Shown: piece after piece, positions 34,810 through 51,068 of the stretch
Layout: each line of letters opens with the position of its first letter
Numbering within the stretch: the stretch's first letter is position 1
Assembly (NCBI GenBank): GCA_964019165.1
Contig: OZ025268.1
Coordinates: 11,490,359-11,554,358, forward strand
Length of the DNA: 64,000 nucleotides
Direction of reading: 5' to 3'
DNA from: Mastigias papua
Taxonomy: Eukaryota > Cnidaria > Scyphozoa > Rhizostomeae > Mastigiidae
The notes under the pieces: generated by a model
Told to the model about the DNA's origin: nothing
What the model saw: only the letters and a program-made list of their open reading frames with translations
Database searches by the model: none
Made by a program: the position numbers and the translations under genes

Positions 34810-36505
34810 AAGATACTCAATGTGTAAAAACTCCTCTCGAACATACGTGCAGAAAACAGTTTTGTTACAGACGGTTAGGATTTTACGATTGGTACTTGCT
34901 TCAAATACCTGTGAGTTCTTTAGCAGTTAATAGGTGCTGTGATTATAATGAATACTCAATAAGCAACCAAAATAAAATACTTTGCGAAATGAACTAACTG
35001 ATAAAAATAACAATGTACATTTAAACGATTATTTCATTACAAGCATTTCACAAGGAACCCCACAAAACCTTGATTTATGTTCACTGTTACAAAAACAGTG
35101 TCAACAAACACCTGTAAGCCTTTCCCTGTGTGATAAGATAATTTGCCGATGGACTCTGAGAGAACATAAAAGAATAAGAACGCACGAGGTGATGCACAAA
35201 AACACAAAAGTTCCATAGTCCCATTCTTTGGTACAACGAGGAACATAAAATACGCTGTTCCCAATGTAATGGCCAGTTTCTGTTTTACAGTGTAGTAGTG
35301 TTTTGAATGCATTCTACTTTTGAAATCGCACTACGATTCTTACATTCTACGATAGTATGTAATAATTATAATGATAATGAAATAATGGATATAACAGATC
35401 TACTTAAACCGGCTATTCCTTAATAAATGCTAATTAAAGCTCTGTTTACGGTCACGTGATATATATGCAAAATTTAATGCTTAGTATCTTAGGAAAAACT
35501 AATGAAAATTTTCTTCCTTTAAAGCTCTATGGGTGTAGTAAGAAAGTTAATGCAGTTTTAGCAGTTTCTTGGAGAAAATATCGCCTTTACCACACAACAA
35601 GGATATATATCTTAGGTTTAGTTTGCGAATTGGGCGAAGGGCTACCAGTTGGGAGGTTTTCCGGCCCAATTGGGTTGGTTTTTCCCAGTTGTGCAGGGCT
35701 TTTTCCATTGGGTGGATGTGTGGGTTTGGGGTTGTTTAGTAATTTCATCATACTCTATATAAGTACTTAATTACTGTCCCTCTCTTCAAATTTCATCCAT
35801 ATTAGAACCCCAACAACTACCTATACATTTGCGCAGTTTTATTTGGTATTCCATTGGTAACTTAATACAATGTCACTTTGAAGACAAGACTATATAGATA
35901 CATTCTCATTTAAACACACTTACCGTGCTCTATACGCTCACGACTATAGCGTGTTCCCATTCTGCTCATGCGGAATTAGAATTGTGCGGGTTTTGGGCTG
36001 GTTTTTGAAAGCCTTTGGGCAGGATTATCAAAACGTATCTGGCAACACTGGTTGGGCCGCGGGATGGGCGACTGGATTTCTACAGCTCTATTTCTTATGG
36101 AGCAGCTACGGTCTTTAACACTTCAAATATTTCTAATTAGGACAGAGAACGGAAAGACGAACGAGAAGTGCACGCGGTGTCTCCCTTAGTTAATCAGGAA
36201 CAGATGATGAGCTCTCAGGAACACGACAGGCAGAAAGTACAAATATCCAGATTAATGAAAGAAATCTTCTGGCTTAGCAATTAGATTAGCGATCACAGGA
36301 TTATTTGTTCAGAGTACAAATGTTGAATTTCCCAAATACCAATTGACAAAGTATATGAGAACTAATTAATAATATATACCTAAGTTGAAAAATTCCGTAA
36401 AATTGTTGATGCCAACTTCCTATTTGCAAATACAGCTAAACTGCTTCTGTTGAATTCATTTGTCGCTGACCAGATTGTTGAAAGAAGAGGAATTCACCTC
36501 GGTTA
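34810..36505. other. No recognisable gene
   Basis: Two stretches rich in TGGG (near 35680-35740 and 35995-36070) look like related GGGTTGG-rich sequence but give no supportable gene. Confidence 0.4.
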
Positions 36506-36510
36506 AAACG

Positions 36511-36564
36511 GACCTCGTGCCCATAACAGACCTCGTGCCCATAATAGACCTCGTGCTCAAATTG
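36511..36564. repeat. 18-bp tandem repeat, three units
   Basis: GACCTCGTGCCCATAACA occurs at 36511, 36529 and 36547, the third unit with minor changes. Confidence 0.85.
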
Positions 36565-36992
36565 TTGATCCAATGAGCGTTGTCGTCTAGTCCCTTTGTA
36601 TCACTTGACATGCATTCGTTAAGGTATCACGGCAGAATCACATGACTACAATACGAGGTATTGAGCCCCTAATCTAGAAATGATTGTGAAATGAACACAA
36701 GCTAGGATACCCCTAAAGGACTGCTAAAAACTACCAGTATTTGAAGACAGCTGGATCTTCTTCCAAAGGTTTAACTTAGGTTACATACATTTTGCCAGAA
36801 TATGTAGATCCTATTTCTGTTCTAACTATAATATCAAGAAACAAGAAAAACATAATGGTACTTGTACAGGAAACCTATGTATTATCTACTTAAGTAATAT
36901 CGGGGCCCCCACCAGAGTTTTGCTTGATTTATGTCTTTTATGATCTTTTCCTGAAATTATGTCCGTTTTTTGTCCGGTGTAGATCACTGCAA

Positions 36993-37150
36993 GGGGCCAT
37001 CCATAAAGGATGTCCGTAGCAAGCGGGACGGGGTTATGGGAGAACGGACACCCTTATAAAAATGACCTGTTTTCCCAATAGAAAGTCCGGACAGACGGGA
37101 AGGGGGTAAACAATTGCCCAAAAATCCGTACGTCCTTTACGGATAGCCCC
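36993..37150. mobile_element. Short MITE, 158 bp
   Basis: Left end GGGGCCATCCATAAAGGATG and right end, read on the minus strand, GGGGCTATCCGTAAAGGACG match at 17 of 20. No clear target-site duplication. The ends resemble those of the family at 53812-54252 in layout. Confidence 0.75.
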
Positions 37151-37154
37151 GACC

Positions 37155-38935
37155 AAAACTGATGCTACCAAAACTCCGAAGCATATACAGGTACATTCAA
37201 ATTTATCACCCAGCACAAATCACAATATGACTGAAAAATGTAAAAAACTATCATTGCTTTTTAGTAGTTACCACTTGACACGCATGACTTGATTTTCTTG
37301 GCGCCTGTACTCCCATTAAGTAATATCAAATTGTTACGGCATATAGAAATACAGAATCTCTTCCATGCATACCTTATTTTGGTATATCTAATACAAAACA
37401 GTCATATATTTGCCGCCTATGTATTGAGGCATATATTTGCTAACTGCAAAAACCTCAGCTCTGGGCAAGAAAGAACAGAACGCATAAAACTGGATTCTCA
37501 AGGGTCTGTGACGTAGGATATTAGGCACCATAATTGACTTAGTAATTAACTAATGAAGTATTAAAAGGTGTGGATATATGTACGTTCTGCTGAGAAAAAA
37601 ACATTATTGTACTAATAATCGAATTTTTCTCAGGATATATCTGAAAATGTTGTTATGTCCGTTTTCTAAAATATATGTCTATTTTATGTGTTTATGTCTT
37701 CTATGTCTTTTATGTCTTTGGCCGGTTGCCTGTAATATTCATCATCAAATATTTCGCCTTGCTGTTACATAGAGCATTTAGATTGCATTTAAATCGAAAC
37801 TACCGGAAACAGTCAACAATCAGTGTTATTACAATATAAAATATCTAATTCTATTGAGTAATTTAATGCAATAAATAACCTAATAAAGCGTCGTTAGTTC
37901 TAAATAAATTAGCCATAGAATATAACAATGAATATAGCATAGTAATTAAAAGAGGAGGGTGTTTATTTTCTCATAAAAACAAGCAGCGAAATTTAAAAAA
38001 ATTCAATTTTGCCTGGGTAATATTCGTAACTCATTAGCAAAACTAATCAATTATTGGACTTAACTTTCATATAAACTACAACCTTGTTACAATAAGTATG
38101 TATACAGCAGAATCCCGTAAGGTTGTACTCTCCAGGGAGATGGAAAATTCGTCCGAGTAAACGAATGTTCGAGTTAACCGAATATCTCACCAAGTCGGAT
38201 TTTCGTGACGTATCAAGATTATGCCCAGATGTAGTGAATATCAAGAGTGGTTGTTCTACGGGCGTCAGGGGGGCCACGGCCCCTGAGAAATTTTCCCTGC
38301 CCCTTTATTGGCTCCCACTATTCAAAGAAAAGATTATGATCATTTTGGTGGGGTGGGGTGAGGGACATCTATCAAGAAGCAACTCTTCCCTGCTTTAAAC
38401 CATTGCTATTCATCGCTCTTTCGAAAGCTTTTATCTCGTCGTCTATGCTCGCTGTTGTCTTAAACAGTAAAATAGTCATTTCCTTGCATTGAACTAGATG
38501 TGCCAATCAATGGGCGTGGCCCAAAAAGCCCTCTCCAGTCTGCGATTGCTGGCGCCGTCCCTAGCTCCCCCCCCCCCAGTTCTTGTAAGCTGGAATCACC
38601 TCTGAATATATATCGATACAAACATATAATCATATTCCAAAGGACCACTTCACAAATTGAAAGACAACTACGATCTACACTGCTTTTGAAAAAGGCCTAC
38701 AATATACATCTGCCTCATGGAGCGATTAAACTCCATTGAGTAGGAAGTCCGACTTATCAACGGTACGACTTGGTAGGATTTAATTATATATATAAACTAT
38801 ATATAAAAAATACATGCATGTATGTATATACCTTAACTTATCGTATCGTATCGTTTATCTTATCGTATCGCTCCATTAAGTTGTCGAGGACTTTGGTATG
38901 ATAGAAGATGTATTGGAATTTATTACCGCTTGTCT
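37155..38935. other. No recognisable gene
   Basis: A GAGTTAACC / CGAGTAAACGAATG motif near 38150-38180 looks repeat-derived, and a C11 run lies near 38566. No coding frame is supported. Confidence 0.35.
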
Positions 38936-38939
38936 TTAT

Positions 38940-43395
<4,456 letters not shown>

Positions 43396-43399
43396 AAAG

Positions 43400-43857
43400 T
43401 ACACGCTTTTTTTTATAAGGAACCACTTTATAAAACAACCTACATGTAAAAGGCCGAAATATTTAAAGAACTTATACTACTAAAGGAAAAAGCCCTAAGG
43501 AACTTTTCACTTTCAAATTCCGAGTACTGTACTCAGATGCAAGTGAAGATTACATTACATTGGATGATATCAATGGAATAGACATGATACTTCTTGATTG
43601 AAATTATGCTTTTGCATATATAGAAATAATTTCCTGTCGCATTTGTGCTTTTGAGGTTGAATTCTAGCCAGAATTAAAGGTAAAATTCAGAATTTCAATG
43701 CTTTTCTAGTGTCAGTGTCATTTTGTGGCACTCTATGTGCAGTGAAAATTAAGGAACTGTTAAGGAACTTTTAGTACTAGAATTTGATAAAAAGAGGTCC
43801 GACAATAAGGAACTTTTAGAACTAGGCCTTTAGCTAGGTTCCTTATAAAAAAGCGTA
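43400..43857 (+). mobile_element. Complete MITE with GCTTTTTTATAAGGAACC ends, TA duplication
   Basis: The left end CACGCTTTTTTTTATAAGG and the right end, on the minus strand, CGCTTTTTTATAAGGAACC are inverted repeats flanked by TA on both sides, consistent with a Tc1/mariner-type MITE. Length is 458 bp with the flanking TA. Partial or diverged copies lie at 2866, 14733, 29571 and 30190. It has no coding capacity. Confidence 0.75.
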
Positions 43858-44067
43858 TATTGTATAAAGTTGAAATGAGCTATGAAACTCATCCATAGCT
43901 ACAATAATTGGGGAAATCTTCCACCCAGCCCGGTTATTCCAACCCATATGTTTATTGGGTTTTTAGGAAATTTCTAACTCCCTATCTCCCCCGGCTATTA
44001 GGGACTTAAGAGTACTATATAAGAATCATTCTATACAAACCCTTCTAAGGGAGTTTTAGAAGAGAGT

Positions 44068-44125
44068 AGCACAGTGGCTCGATTGCTCGTCAGAAGTGCA
44101 GAGGGTCCAAGGTTTGAGAGGTACG
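44068..44125 (+). repeat. tRNA-derived SINE-like segment
   Basis: GAGTAGCACAGTGGCTCGAT resembles a pol III A box and, 31 bp on, GGTCCAAGGTTTGAGAGG resembles a B box (GGTTCGANNCC). It does not fold as an intact tRNA, so a SINE head or decayed tRNA pseudogene is likely. Confidence 0.4.
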
Positions 44126-44129
44126 TATG

Positions 44130-45995
44130 CCGGCAACAATAACTGAGGATGCTCGCAAATCAACAATTGATATATCTTATACAAAGAAAAAACAGCTTTA
44201 ACTTTATTGGTTAATGTTCAAAGTTACCCAATATTTCGGTGTAAAAACAGTAGTTCTTCACCATTTTTGGGAAGGAACCTTAATCTTTAACGTCAAATAT
44301 AGTTCCGGCTTCAGAAGAGCCTCAAAAAGCTTAAATTCGTCAAAAAACTTTAGGCTACCATTCCAGCAGATGAGAGCAGAGGCGTTGTCACTAGGGGTGT
44401 AGAGGGCGTCACATCCCCCAATATTTAAAAACAGCGAGAAAATTTGCGCAAATTTTCAAAATTACAGCATATTTATCATTAGTGTGTCGTAATTCTCACT
44501 GCCAAGCATAAAACGAACAACAATAGATAATTTTTTAAGCCGACACATGTGAATATATCTTATATTCAATTTTCCATCGATTTGAATTGAATTTTACTTG
44601 AAATGTGGAAAATTCGGGCAAAATTTTTCCGCACCCCTCAATATTTGCAGTATCTACTGTATACGCCCCCGCGTGGGAAAGCGGCATGGTGTAGTCTCCA
44701 CCATAAGAAGGGGTACTAAGCCTTCCCAATTGCTTTCGCTATAAAATTCTCGAAGAATGGAATGAAAAGCCTGTTAAAATTCAAGAATTACCAATACTAG
44801 GTCGCTGTAAATGCTTAAAACAAACGTATCTACAAGCTAGAACACACACACCTAAAAGAACAGGAAATTTGTGTTTAATAAAAGGCTTCTCCTTAATACA
44901 ATTTTATTTTGCAAATTATTATTTAAATGTTCTATTGCTAGCGGACTACTTTCTATAGGAATATTAAATGAAATTAAATCTGCCACAATTAACTACAGAT
45001 TGTGGGAGGAATGGTCTATCTGATGCAAAAAATAGGGTGCATTACTGCAATGTATTTTCAATAAACAAAGTACTATGGTTTAATGTGATTCCAGCATTCA
45101 CAGTACGTAAAAAGTCCGGCCAAATCCGGCCGGATTTAGAAACTCTAAGGGGTAACTCAAAAAGTACGTAACTGAAAAAATGCCATTTTGACTCCCTTCC
45201 CCCTTGTAACCGTATGTCAAACAAGAGTTGATACCCCCAATTGTTACGAAACATTCCTGCTAGAGATTCCCTACATGAGACAAGTCTGTGAACATCTATT
45301 TGTGTTTCATAGTATGATATTAAATGAAAGAGCAAAAATGAAGCAATATATCACAAAACCTTGATAGAACAATATGACATAACATGAAAAAAGAAAATAT
45401 AGCGCAAAAATTATAGAAGAGTATGCTAAAAATTACTTTTACCCATAAAACAACATATTTAGTTTGGTAGTACTCTACAAACTCTCGTGTGCGTCATGGG
45501 AGAACTAAATTCTTAAAAGCTACTCCACATTTACTCAAGCTGCTTAGGTGCTATTGTCAGCTTGAAGAATCATTGAAGATTTGAAGGAATCAACCTTCAA
45601 TCTTCTCTGATCGGATTGGGTCAACACCGCCATCTGAGCATGGTATTGGTGCTATACGATGAGCACTAAGGGTATTTACAAGCTCATATGCCTCGACATC
45701 ACCATCATGGATTGAAAGCACTCCATCTCTTACACAACCATTTAACATAATAATTCCCGTTTTCGAAACGCTGAAATTCCCACTTGTTGACCAGATAAGT
45801 ATATACATTGCACATAGTCTCTAGCGTTACATAATTGAAGTAGCCTGACACCTCTTACCCTATCAATTTCATAACAGTTAGTCACAAAAACGATGCATAC
45901 CCCCACCCCCTCACTGCTAACGTGCCTTATGAACAGATACTTCCCAACACATATCTGTTAACTGAGACACTCTACTAGAAACCCAGAAATAGCAC
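44130..45995. other. No firm gene; one unexplained minus-strand frame
   Basis: A 72-codon minus-strand frame (45590-45808) with SVSKTGIIMLNGCVRDGVLS and HRIAPIPCSDGGVDPIRSEK has protein-like composition and follows an AATTTCAG acceptor-like site, but I do not recognise it. A fragment at about 45130-45200 (AACTCAAAAAGTACGTAACT) belongs to the MITE family at 53812-54252. Confidence 0.3.
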
Positions 45996-46531
45996 TTAAG
46001 CTAGAGCCAAACTAGGAAACTTTGTCATACAATATATCAAATTTCACTCGTGTTTCACAAATGCTTCCTGGTTTGGCACCCTTGTCATACAACAAATTCC
46101 TGTAACAATTGTCACACAGAATGTTTCACGACCGTCAAAACATTTGAAGAAACAAATGTCACACAAACAAATGCTTCCCAGTTTGGCCCGAATGTCAGCC
46201 AACAATTCAATTCATACTGCAAAATCCCCACGCATAAATGTGCATTTGCCTGAAGAACAACTAAGGAGAGAGTATCGAAGATTAATAACTACCTTAATTC
46301 TGAACATGGAGAAATATTAGGCCAATGGACCCTAAAGCCTCGCAAAATTGTTCATGCTTTATGCTCATCAGATCCCCATTGGCTTCAGTGTTCTCTATTG
46401 CCAGCTCACGAATCAAGTTGTAAATATCTATGGTATCCCTCGATTTTATCGAAAACTTCACCTTTCCCCGTTTCGGTTTCTAAATTGATTATCATCCATT
46501 GATTTGAGCAAATGTAGACACAAAAACACTT

Positions 46532-46536
46532 TATGC
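46532..46536. repeat. Target-site duplication of gypsy element, TATGC
   Basis: TATGC immediately precedes the LTR at 46537 and recurs immediately after the other LTR at 51069-51073. Confidence 0.95.
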
Positions 46537-46750
46537 TGTTAATTCTTTAGAAGTTCAGTCAATGATAGGAACAACTAGGTTTTTTGTATATAGCCAACAG
46601 CTTCTACATTCTCGCTAACTCTACTCGTAAGTCTGTCAATCACTATATATTTATAGATATATATATAAAACAACAACAGCAACCACGGCTCCTTCACAGG
46701 GCCGCGTACAAACATAACAACAACAATAATGATAAGCCTTAGATATTACA
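46537..46750 (-). repeat. 3' LTR of gypsy element
   Basis: 214 bp, TGTTAATTC...ATATTACA on the plus strand. Includes a TATAAATATATAG stretch that, in the 5' copy, could serve as TATA box on the element's strand. Confidence 0.96.
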
Positions 46751-46765
46751 TCACTCCCCTTTGTT
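46751..46765 (-). other. Polypurine tract
   Basis: On the minus strand, AACAAAGGGGAGTGA abuts the 3' LTR; this is the usual primer for second-strand synthesis. Confidence 0.8.
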
Positions 46766-46791
46766 AAAAGTCTTGGGAGAGCGTATACAGT

Positions 46792-49700
46792 TTAAAGTAT
46801 GTCTGACGGTATAGGATTTCCATAGCGATTTGGCGCTTGGCGATTTCGTGTAGGTCTTCCGGTATAATTTGCGTTTCCACGATTGTCTATGTGTTCAGCA
46901 TTATGGTCGACATAATCATTATAATCGCACTCGTCTTCATCTTCACTTTCCGAACAATCAGGGTGAAGGTTAACGTGTGCATTTACGCGTTTGAAATGTG
47001 AAACATTTCTGGTGATTTTATGTTTGGAATTTTCAGCTGTCACTTTCGTGCCTTTCCTACTCACGACGATGTATGGCACTTTGTTAAACGTGGTAGTCAA
47101 CTTGTTCTGCTTGTATTGCCTCACCAACACTGTATCACCAACTTGAATGGTGCTCTCTTTCGCATGTCTCTTTTTGTCTGCATACTCCTTTTGATAGCTT
47201 TGACTTGTCCTCTCATTCTCACAAGCTTCCCTGTGTTTATTCACGACTAGTTTCTTGTCTAGAGAGGGAAGTTTACCCCGTACTGACCGATTAAACAACA
47301 GTTCGCATGGTGCTACCTTCGTTGTGGAGTGTGGCGTTGTTCGATATTGTAATAGAAACCGATGCAATTCTTGCCTCCACACTTTTCCTTCGGTCACGGC
47401 TGTTTTCAAAGCTTTACCAAGTGAGCGATTAAATCTCTCAACCTCTCCATTAGCTTGAGGCCAGCATGGTATTGATGGCTCAAACGCGATACCTAGAGTT
47501 GTGAGATATCGAGCAAACTCTTCTCCAGAAAACGGTGGACCATTATCCGTTTTAACTGCTTCTGGAATCCCATGCACAGAAAATATCCTGTCCAATTTAG
47601 GAATCACAACTGACGCTTTTGTGCTCCTGACAATTTCAACTTCAGGAAACCGTGAGTAACGATCAATCACGACAAGTAAGTATTCCCCCGATGGTAGAGG
47701 CCCATAAAAGTCGATATGAAGTTTTTTCCACGGTCCCTTTGGCATGTCTTGTAAATGTAAAGGCTCTGGTGGTGCTGGTTTACCAACTGCTTGACATGCT
47801 ATACATGACTGCATTGTTTGTTGAACAAGGTCATCGATACCAGGAAACCATACCTTTTCTCTAAGTAATGCCTTCGTTTTGGATATCCCTTGATGGTTTT
47901 CATGCGCTATGTCAATTGCACGTTGATGTAGTGACGTGGGAATAACTATGCGCGTTCCTCGTAAAATAATGCCTTGCTCGCCAATTGTGAGCTCATCTTT
48001 TAAAGAGCGATATGGCTTGAGACAATCAGTATCCCACATATTCAAACGTATTGCTGCGTGCAATCTTTGTAGCGTTCTGTCTAACTTTGTTTCGCGAGCA
48101 ATTTCTTCTAAAGTCATTGCTTTAGGTACTGAATGACGTGTCACGAAGTTAACGTATTCTTCTGCAAGTTTTTCTTGCTGCTTTTCACCTTTCTTAAACG
48201 GATGGCGTGACAAATAGTCGGCTGCATTTTCACTACCACTTCTGTACAATATTCTAAAGGTGTAAGGTTGCAGTCGGAGAACCCATCGTTCGATACGAGC
48301 CGAAGGTTTGGATGCAGCATTGCCATATATCACTTCTAGTGGTTTATGATCAGTGACTAACGTGAACTCTTTGCCATATAAAAATAGGTGGAAATGTTCA
48401 ACGCCCCAGACAATACTTAGCGCTTCTTTCTCCGTTTGCGAATAGCGCTTTTCAACGTCTGAAAGCGCTCGACTGGCGTAAGCAATCACGGTATAATCAT
48501 TCGACCCTGGCGTGGCTTGAGATAAAATCGCAGAGATGCCGACTGGACTTGCATCTACTGTCACAAAAGTGTCTCGATTCACATCAAAATAACCCATTAC
48601 AGGCGCTTGACTGAGTGCTATTGTCAATTTCTCAAAGGCTTCTTGGTGACATTCCTTCCACGAAAAAGGTACGTTTTTCTTTGTAAGTTCACGTAAAGGT
48701 GCTGTGATTGTAGCATAATTAGGAATGTATTTTGCACTATAGTTTGCCATTCCGAGGAGACTACGAACGTCTTTGGCATTGACTGGTACGGAAGCATTTT
48801 CTAGATCTTCAATACGTTTTGGATCTGGGCGTGTTCCTTGCTGCGAAAATATCTGTCCGAAGAAATTTATGGACGATTGTAGAAATGTGCATTTCTTCGG
48901 ATTTAGTGTCAAACCTCTGTCTTGCAATCTTTCTAAGCAATTTCTTAACGCTATGTCATGCTCTTGGCGAGTTTTCCCAAAAACGAAAATATCGTCAGCT
49001 AAATTGAGTACGCCCTTAATTCCTTGCAAATTCTGTTGTAGAACATGCTGGAAAATCTCCATAGCAGCATTAGTTCCGTAATTAAGTCTTGTATAGCGGT
49101 ATAATCCCAAATGTGTATTGAATGTTGTAATATAGCGGCTATCTTCATGTAACGGCAATTGATGGTATGCTTGTGCAAGATCGAGTTTACTAAAATACTT
49201 CGCTCCATTTAGCTCTGTACTGATATCGTTTACGGTAGGTATAGGGTACCTGACTCGTTTAATAGCTTTATTTGGCATCCTCATATCAACGCAGAGGCGA
49301 ACAGAGTCATCCTTCTTCGGAACTGCGACGATCGGAGAAACCCACTGCGCAGGAGAATCCTCTGGGACTGCCTCAATGATACCCTCACGCTCTAATTCCT
49401 TCACTGCGGCTTGTACTTTTTTGCGAATGTGAAATGGTACTCGACGCTGTGGTTGTGCTTGAGGAATGGCGTTTTCATCTATATTTAATTTCACTGAATA
49501 TCCTTTCAACTTTCCTAGGCCAGTAAAAACTGCTTTATAATCTTGCACGATTTCATTTATCTGTGGGTCGTCACTTATGATTTGTGGATCATCTGTTTTG
49601 ATTTGTGTTTCTCCCTGTTTTCCTGGCATCGCTGGAGCGATTTTATTCAGATTGACATTTATGATTCCCATTTCTTGGGCGGTACTCGCCGATAACAAAC

Positions 49701-50820
49701 ATCCACTGTTTTCCTCTTTCAAAACAAAGAATGTAGAGACAGCATAGCGGGATTTCGTTTGGATAAGTGACTCAAATTTTCCTAAAAAGTGTACCGGATT
49801 GGTGGTATTATAGGGATATGCTTTTACTTTTGTTTGTTGTAACTTTATGCCCTTCATTCGGCCAAAAGTGTTTTTGTCAATAACGTTTATTGTAGATCCG
49901 GTATCAACAAGTATTGGAAACCTATATCCACCAACAGTTACGTTTATCCGAGGTGTTCCTTGGGCTGTATGCTTTGTGTTGCCAACAGCATACATATACT
50001 CATCTTCACTGTGATCACTCTCATGTTGTAAAGGTCTCACTGCACTGGATTTCTTTCTTGTGACAAAATGTGCTTTGTTTCGTTGGGGAGTTTTAGAACT
50101 TCTGCATGCAATCGCAAAATGATTAGGTTTATTGCAATTTCTGCATGTTTTCCCTTTGGCTGGGCAAAGCCCCTTATGCGGGAATGCTCCTCCACAATGA
50201 CTGCAAACTTTTTGTGATGTGCTTTGTTGATTCGCCCTGAACCGGTGTGTTACTGCTGGCACTGCTGGCATTTCTTCCTTGGACTCAATGTGCTTGGCTT
50301 GGTACGTGCTGCTTTCATCCCGTCTCCCGTCGAGAAGCATATCTTTCAGTGCATAATTTGGATCTCGAAGTGCTCTTTTGCGAATTCTGGATGAGCGACC
50401 GCCAATTATGATTTGCTCTTCAATTTCAAACGTTTCATCAGCAAACTCGCATGTTTTAGCCATGTTTCGTAGTCGCGTGTGAAAACTATCTAAAGTTTCC
50501 GTGTTCCCTTGCTTGGTTTCGCGAAAACGATAGACCTCATAGCGCTTATTCTGCTGCGGCTCGAAGTATTCAGTTAACTTTTCCTTTGCAAGGACAAAGG
50601 CATCCTCTCCTCCCGTCTCAGGCAACTGGGCAAAAATCTCCCGGACACGCGGGCCAGCTTGATACAACAACAAGGCTTTTTGACGTTTAGCATCTGTAAT
50701 GCCACTTGCTAAGAGGAAAGTATCAAAGTCTCGCAACCAAAGTCTCCAACGGGTAGCTAGGCTAGCTCCAAGATCTGCGTCAGGAATAAACTCGGGAACT
50801 GGCTGGAGATTAACGGCCAT
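46792..50820 (-). CDS. Gag-Pol polyprotein of Ty3/gypsy element
   Basis: Intact frame of 1342 codons. Gag-like region at about 1-190; two zinc knuckles at about 206-240 (CSHCGGAFPHKGLC-type, then CRNCNKPNHFAIAC, a canonical C-x2-C-x4-H-x4-C). Aspartic protease motif ILVDTGSTINVID near 302-314. Reverse transcriptase about 455-640 with FSKLDLAQAYHQL and the catalytic box LNLADDIFVFG near 604-612, an L-A-D-D variant of Y-x-D-D. RNase H about 745-830 with TVDASPVG and TDHKPLE. Integrase with an HHCC finger near 975-1010 (HENHQG, CIAC) and the D,D,E triad in HIDFYG, TDNGPPF and NGEVERF at about 1036, 1090 and 1125, then a GPY/F-like end. Gag and Pol share one frame, without shift or stop. This resembles the K02A2.6-like group of animal gypsy elements. 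Confidence 0.95.
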   Translation of the reverse strand: MAVNLQPVPEFIPDADLGASLATRWRLWLRDFDTFLLASGITDAKRQKALLLYQAGPRVREIFAQLPETGGEDAFVLAKEKLTEYFEPQQNKRYEVYRFRETKQGNTETLDSFHTRLRNMAKTCEFADETFEIEEQIIIGGRSSRIRKRALRDPNYALKDMLLDGRRDESSTYQAKHIESKEEMPAVPAVTHRFRANQQSTSQKVCSHCGGAFPHKGLCPAKGKTCRNCNKPNHFAIACRSSKTPQRNKAHFVTRKKSSAVRPLQHESDHSEDEYMYAVGNTKHTAQGTPRINVTVGGYRFPILVDTGSTINVIDKNTFGRMKGIKLQQTKVKAYPYNTTNPVHFLGKFESLIQTKSRYAVSTFFVLKEENSGCLLSASTAQEMGIINVNLNKIAPAMPGKQGETQIKTDDPQIISDDPQINEIVQDYKAVFTGLGKLKGYSVKLNIDENAIPQAQPQRRVPFHIRKKVQAAVKELEREGIIEAVPEDSPAQWVSPIVAVPKKDDSVRLCVDMRMPNKAIKRVRYPIPTVNDISTELNGAKYFSKLDLAQAYHQLPLHEDSRYITTFNTHLGLYRYTRLNYGTNAAMEIFQHVLQQNLQGIKGVLNLADDIFVFGKTRQEHDIALRNCLERLQDRGLTLNPKKCTFLQSSINFFGQIFSQQGTRPDPKRIEDLENASVPVNAKDVRSLLGMANYSAKYIPNYATITAPLRELTKKNVPFSWKECHQEAFEKLTIALSQAPVMGYFDVNRDTFVTVDASPVGISAILSQATPGSNDYTVIAYASRALSDVEKRYSQTEKEALSIVWGVEHFHLFLYGKEFTLVTDHKPLEVIYGNAASKPSARIERWVLRLQPYTFRILYRSGSENAADYLSRHPFKKGEKQQEKLAEEYVNFVTRHSVPKAMTLEEIARETKLDRTLQRLHAAIRLNMWDTDCLKPYRSLKDELTIGEQGIILRGTRIVIPTSLHQRAIDIAHENHQGISKTKALLREKVWFPGIDDLVQQTMQSCIACQAVGKPAPPEPLHLQDMPKGPWKKLHIDFYGPLPSGEYLLVVIDRYSRFPEVEIVRSTKASVVIPKLDRIFSVHGIPEAVKTDNGPPFSGEEFARYLTTLGIAFEPSIPCWPQANGEVERFNRSLGKALKTAVTEGKVWRQELHRFLLQYRTTPHSTTKVAPCELLFNRSVRGKLPSLDKKLVVNKHREACENERTSQSYQKEYADKKRHAKESTIQVGDTVLVRQYKQNKLTTTFNKVPYIVVSRKGTKVTAENSKHKITRNVSHFKRVNAHVNLHPDCSESEDEDECDYNDYVDHNAEHIDNRGNANYTGRPTRNRQAPNRYGNPIPSDIL

Positions 50821-50836
50821 AGTAGATACGAATGAG

Positions 50837-50853
50837 GTTTATCCTCGTCGCCA
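50837..50853 (-). other. Primer-binding site
   Basis: Minus-strand TGGCGACGAGGATAAAC lies one base after the 5' LTR. TGG matches the CCA end of a tRNA; the specific tRNA cannot be named from this window. Confidence 0.7.
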
Positions 50854-50854
50854 C

Positions 50855-51068
50855 TGTTAATTCTTTAGAAGTTCAGTCAATGATAGGAACAACTAGGTTT
50901 TTTGTATATAGCCAACAGCTTCTACATTCTCGCTAACTCTACTCGTAAGTCTGTCAATCACTATATATTTATAGATATATATATAAAACAACAACAGCAA
51001 CCACGGCTCCTTCACAGGGCCGCGTACAAGCATAACAACAACAATAATGATAAGCCTTAGATATTACA
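50855..51068 (-). repeat. 5' LTR of gypsy element
   Basis: Identical to the 3' LTR except one A/G difference. It contains the presumptive promoter of the element. Confidence 0.96.

Larger units (their letters stand above)
46537..51068 (-). mobile_element. Complete Ty3/gypsy LTR retrotransposon, 4532 bp
   Basis: Two 214-bp LTRs (46537-46750 and 50855-51068) begin and end with TG...CA and are flanked by TATGC on both sides. They differ at one position (ACAAACATAAC versus ACAAGCATAAC), so the insertion is very young. The element is transcribed on the minus strand, so 50855-51068 is its 5' LTR. A single frame at 46792-50820 encodes Gag and Pol. A TGGCGACGAGGAT primer-binding site follows the 5' LTR and an AACAAAGGGGAGTGA polypurine tract precedes the 3' LTR. 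All parts needed for autonomous retrotransposition appear present. Confidence 0.96.

Noticed and set aside
47020..49208. Plus-strand and alternative frames inside the gypsy element
   Set aside because: Shadows of the 1342-codon Gag-Pol frame.
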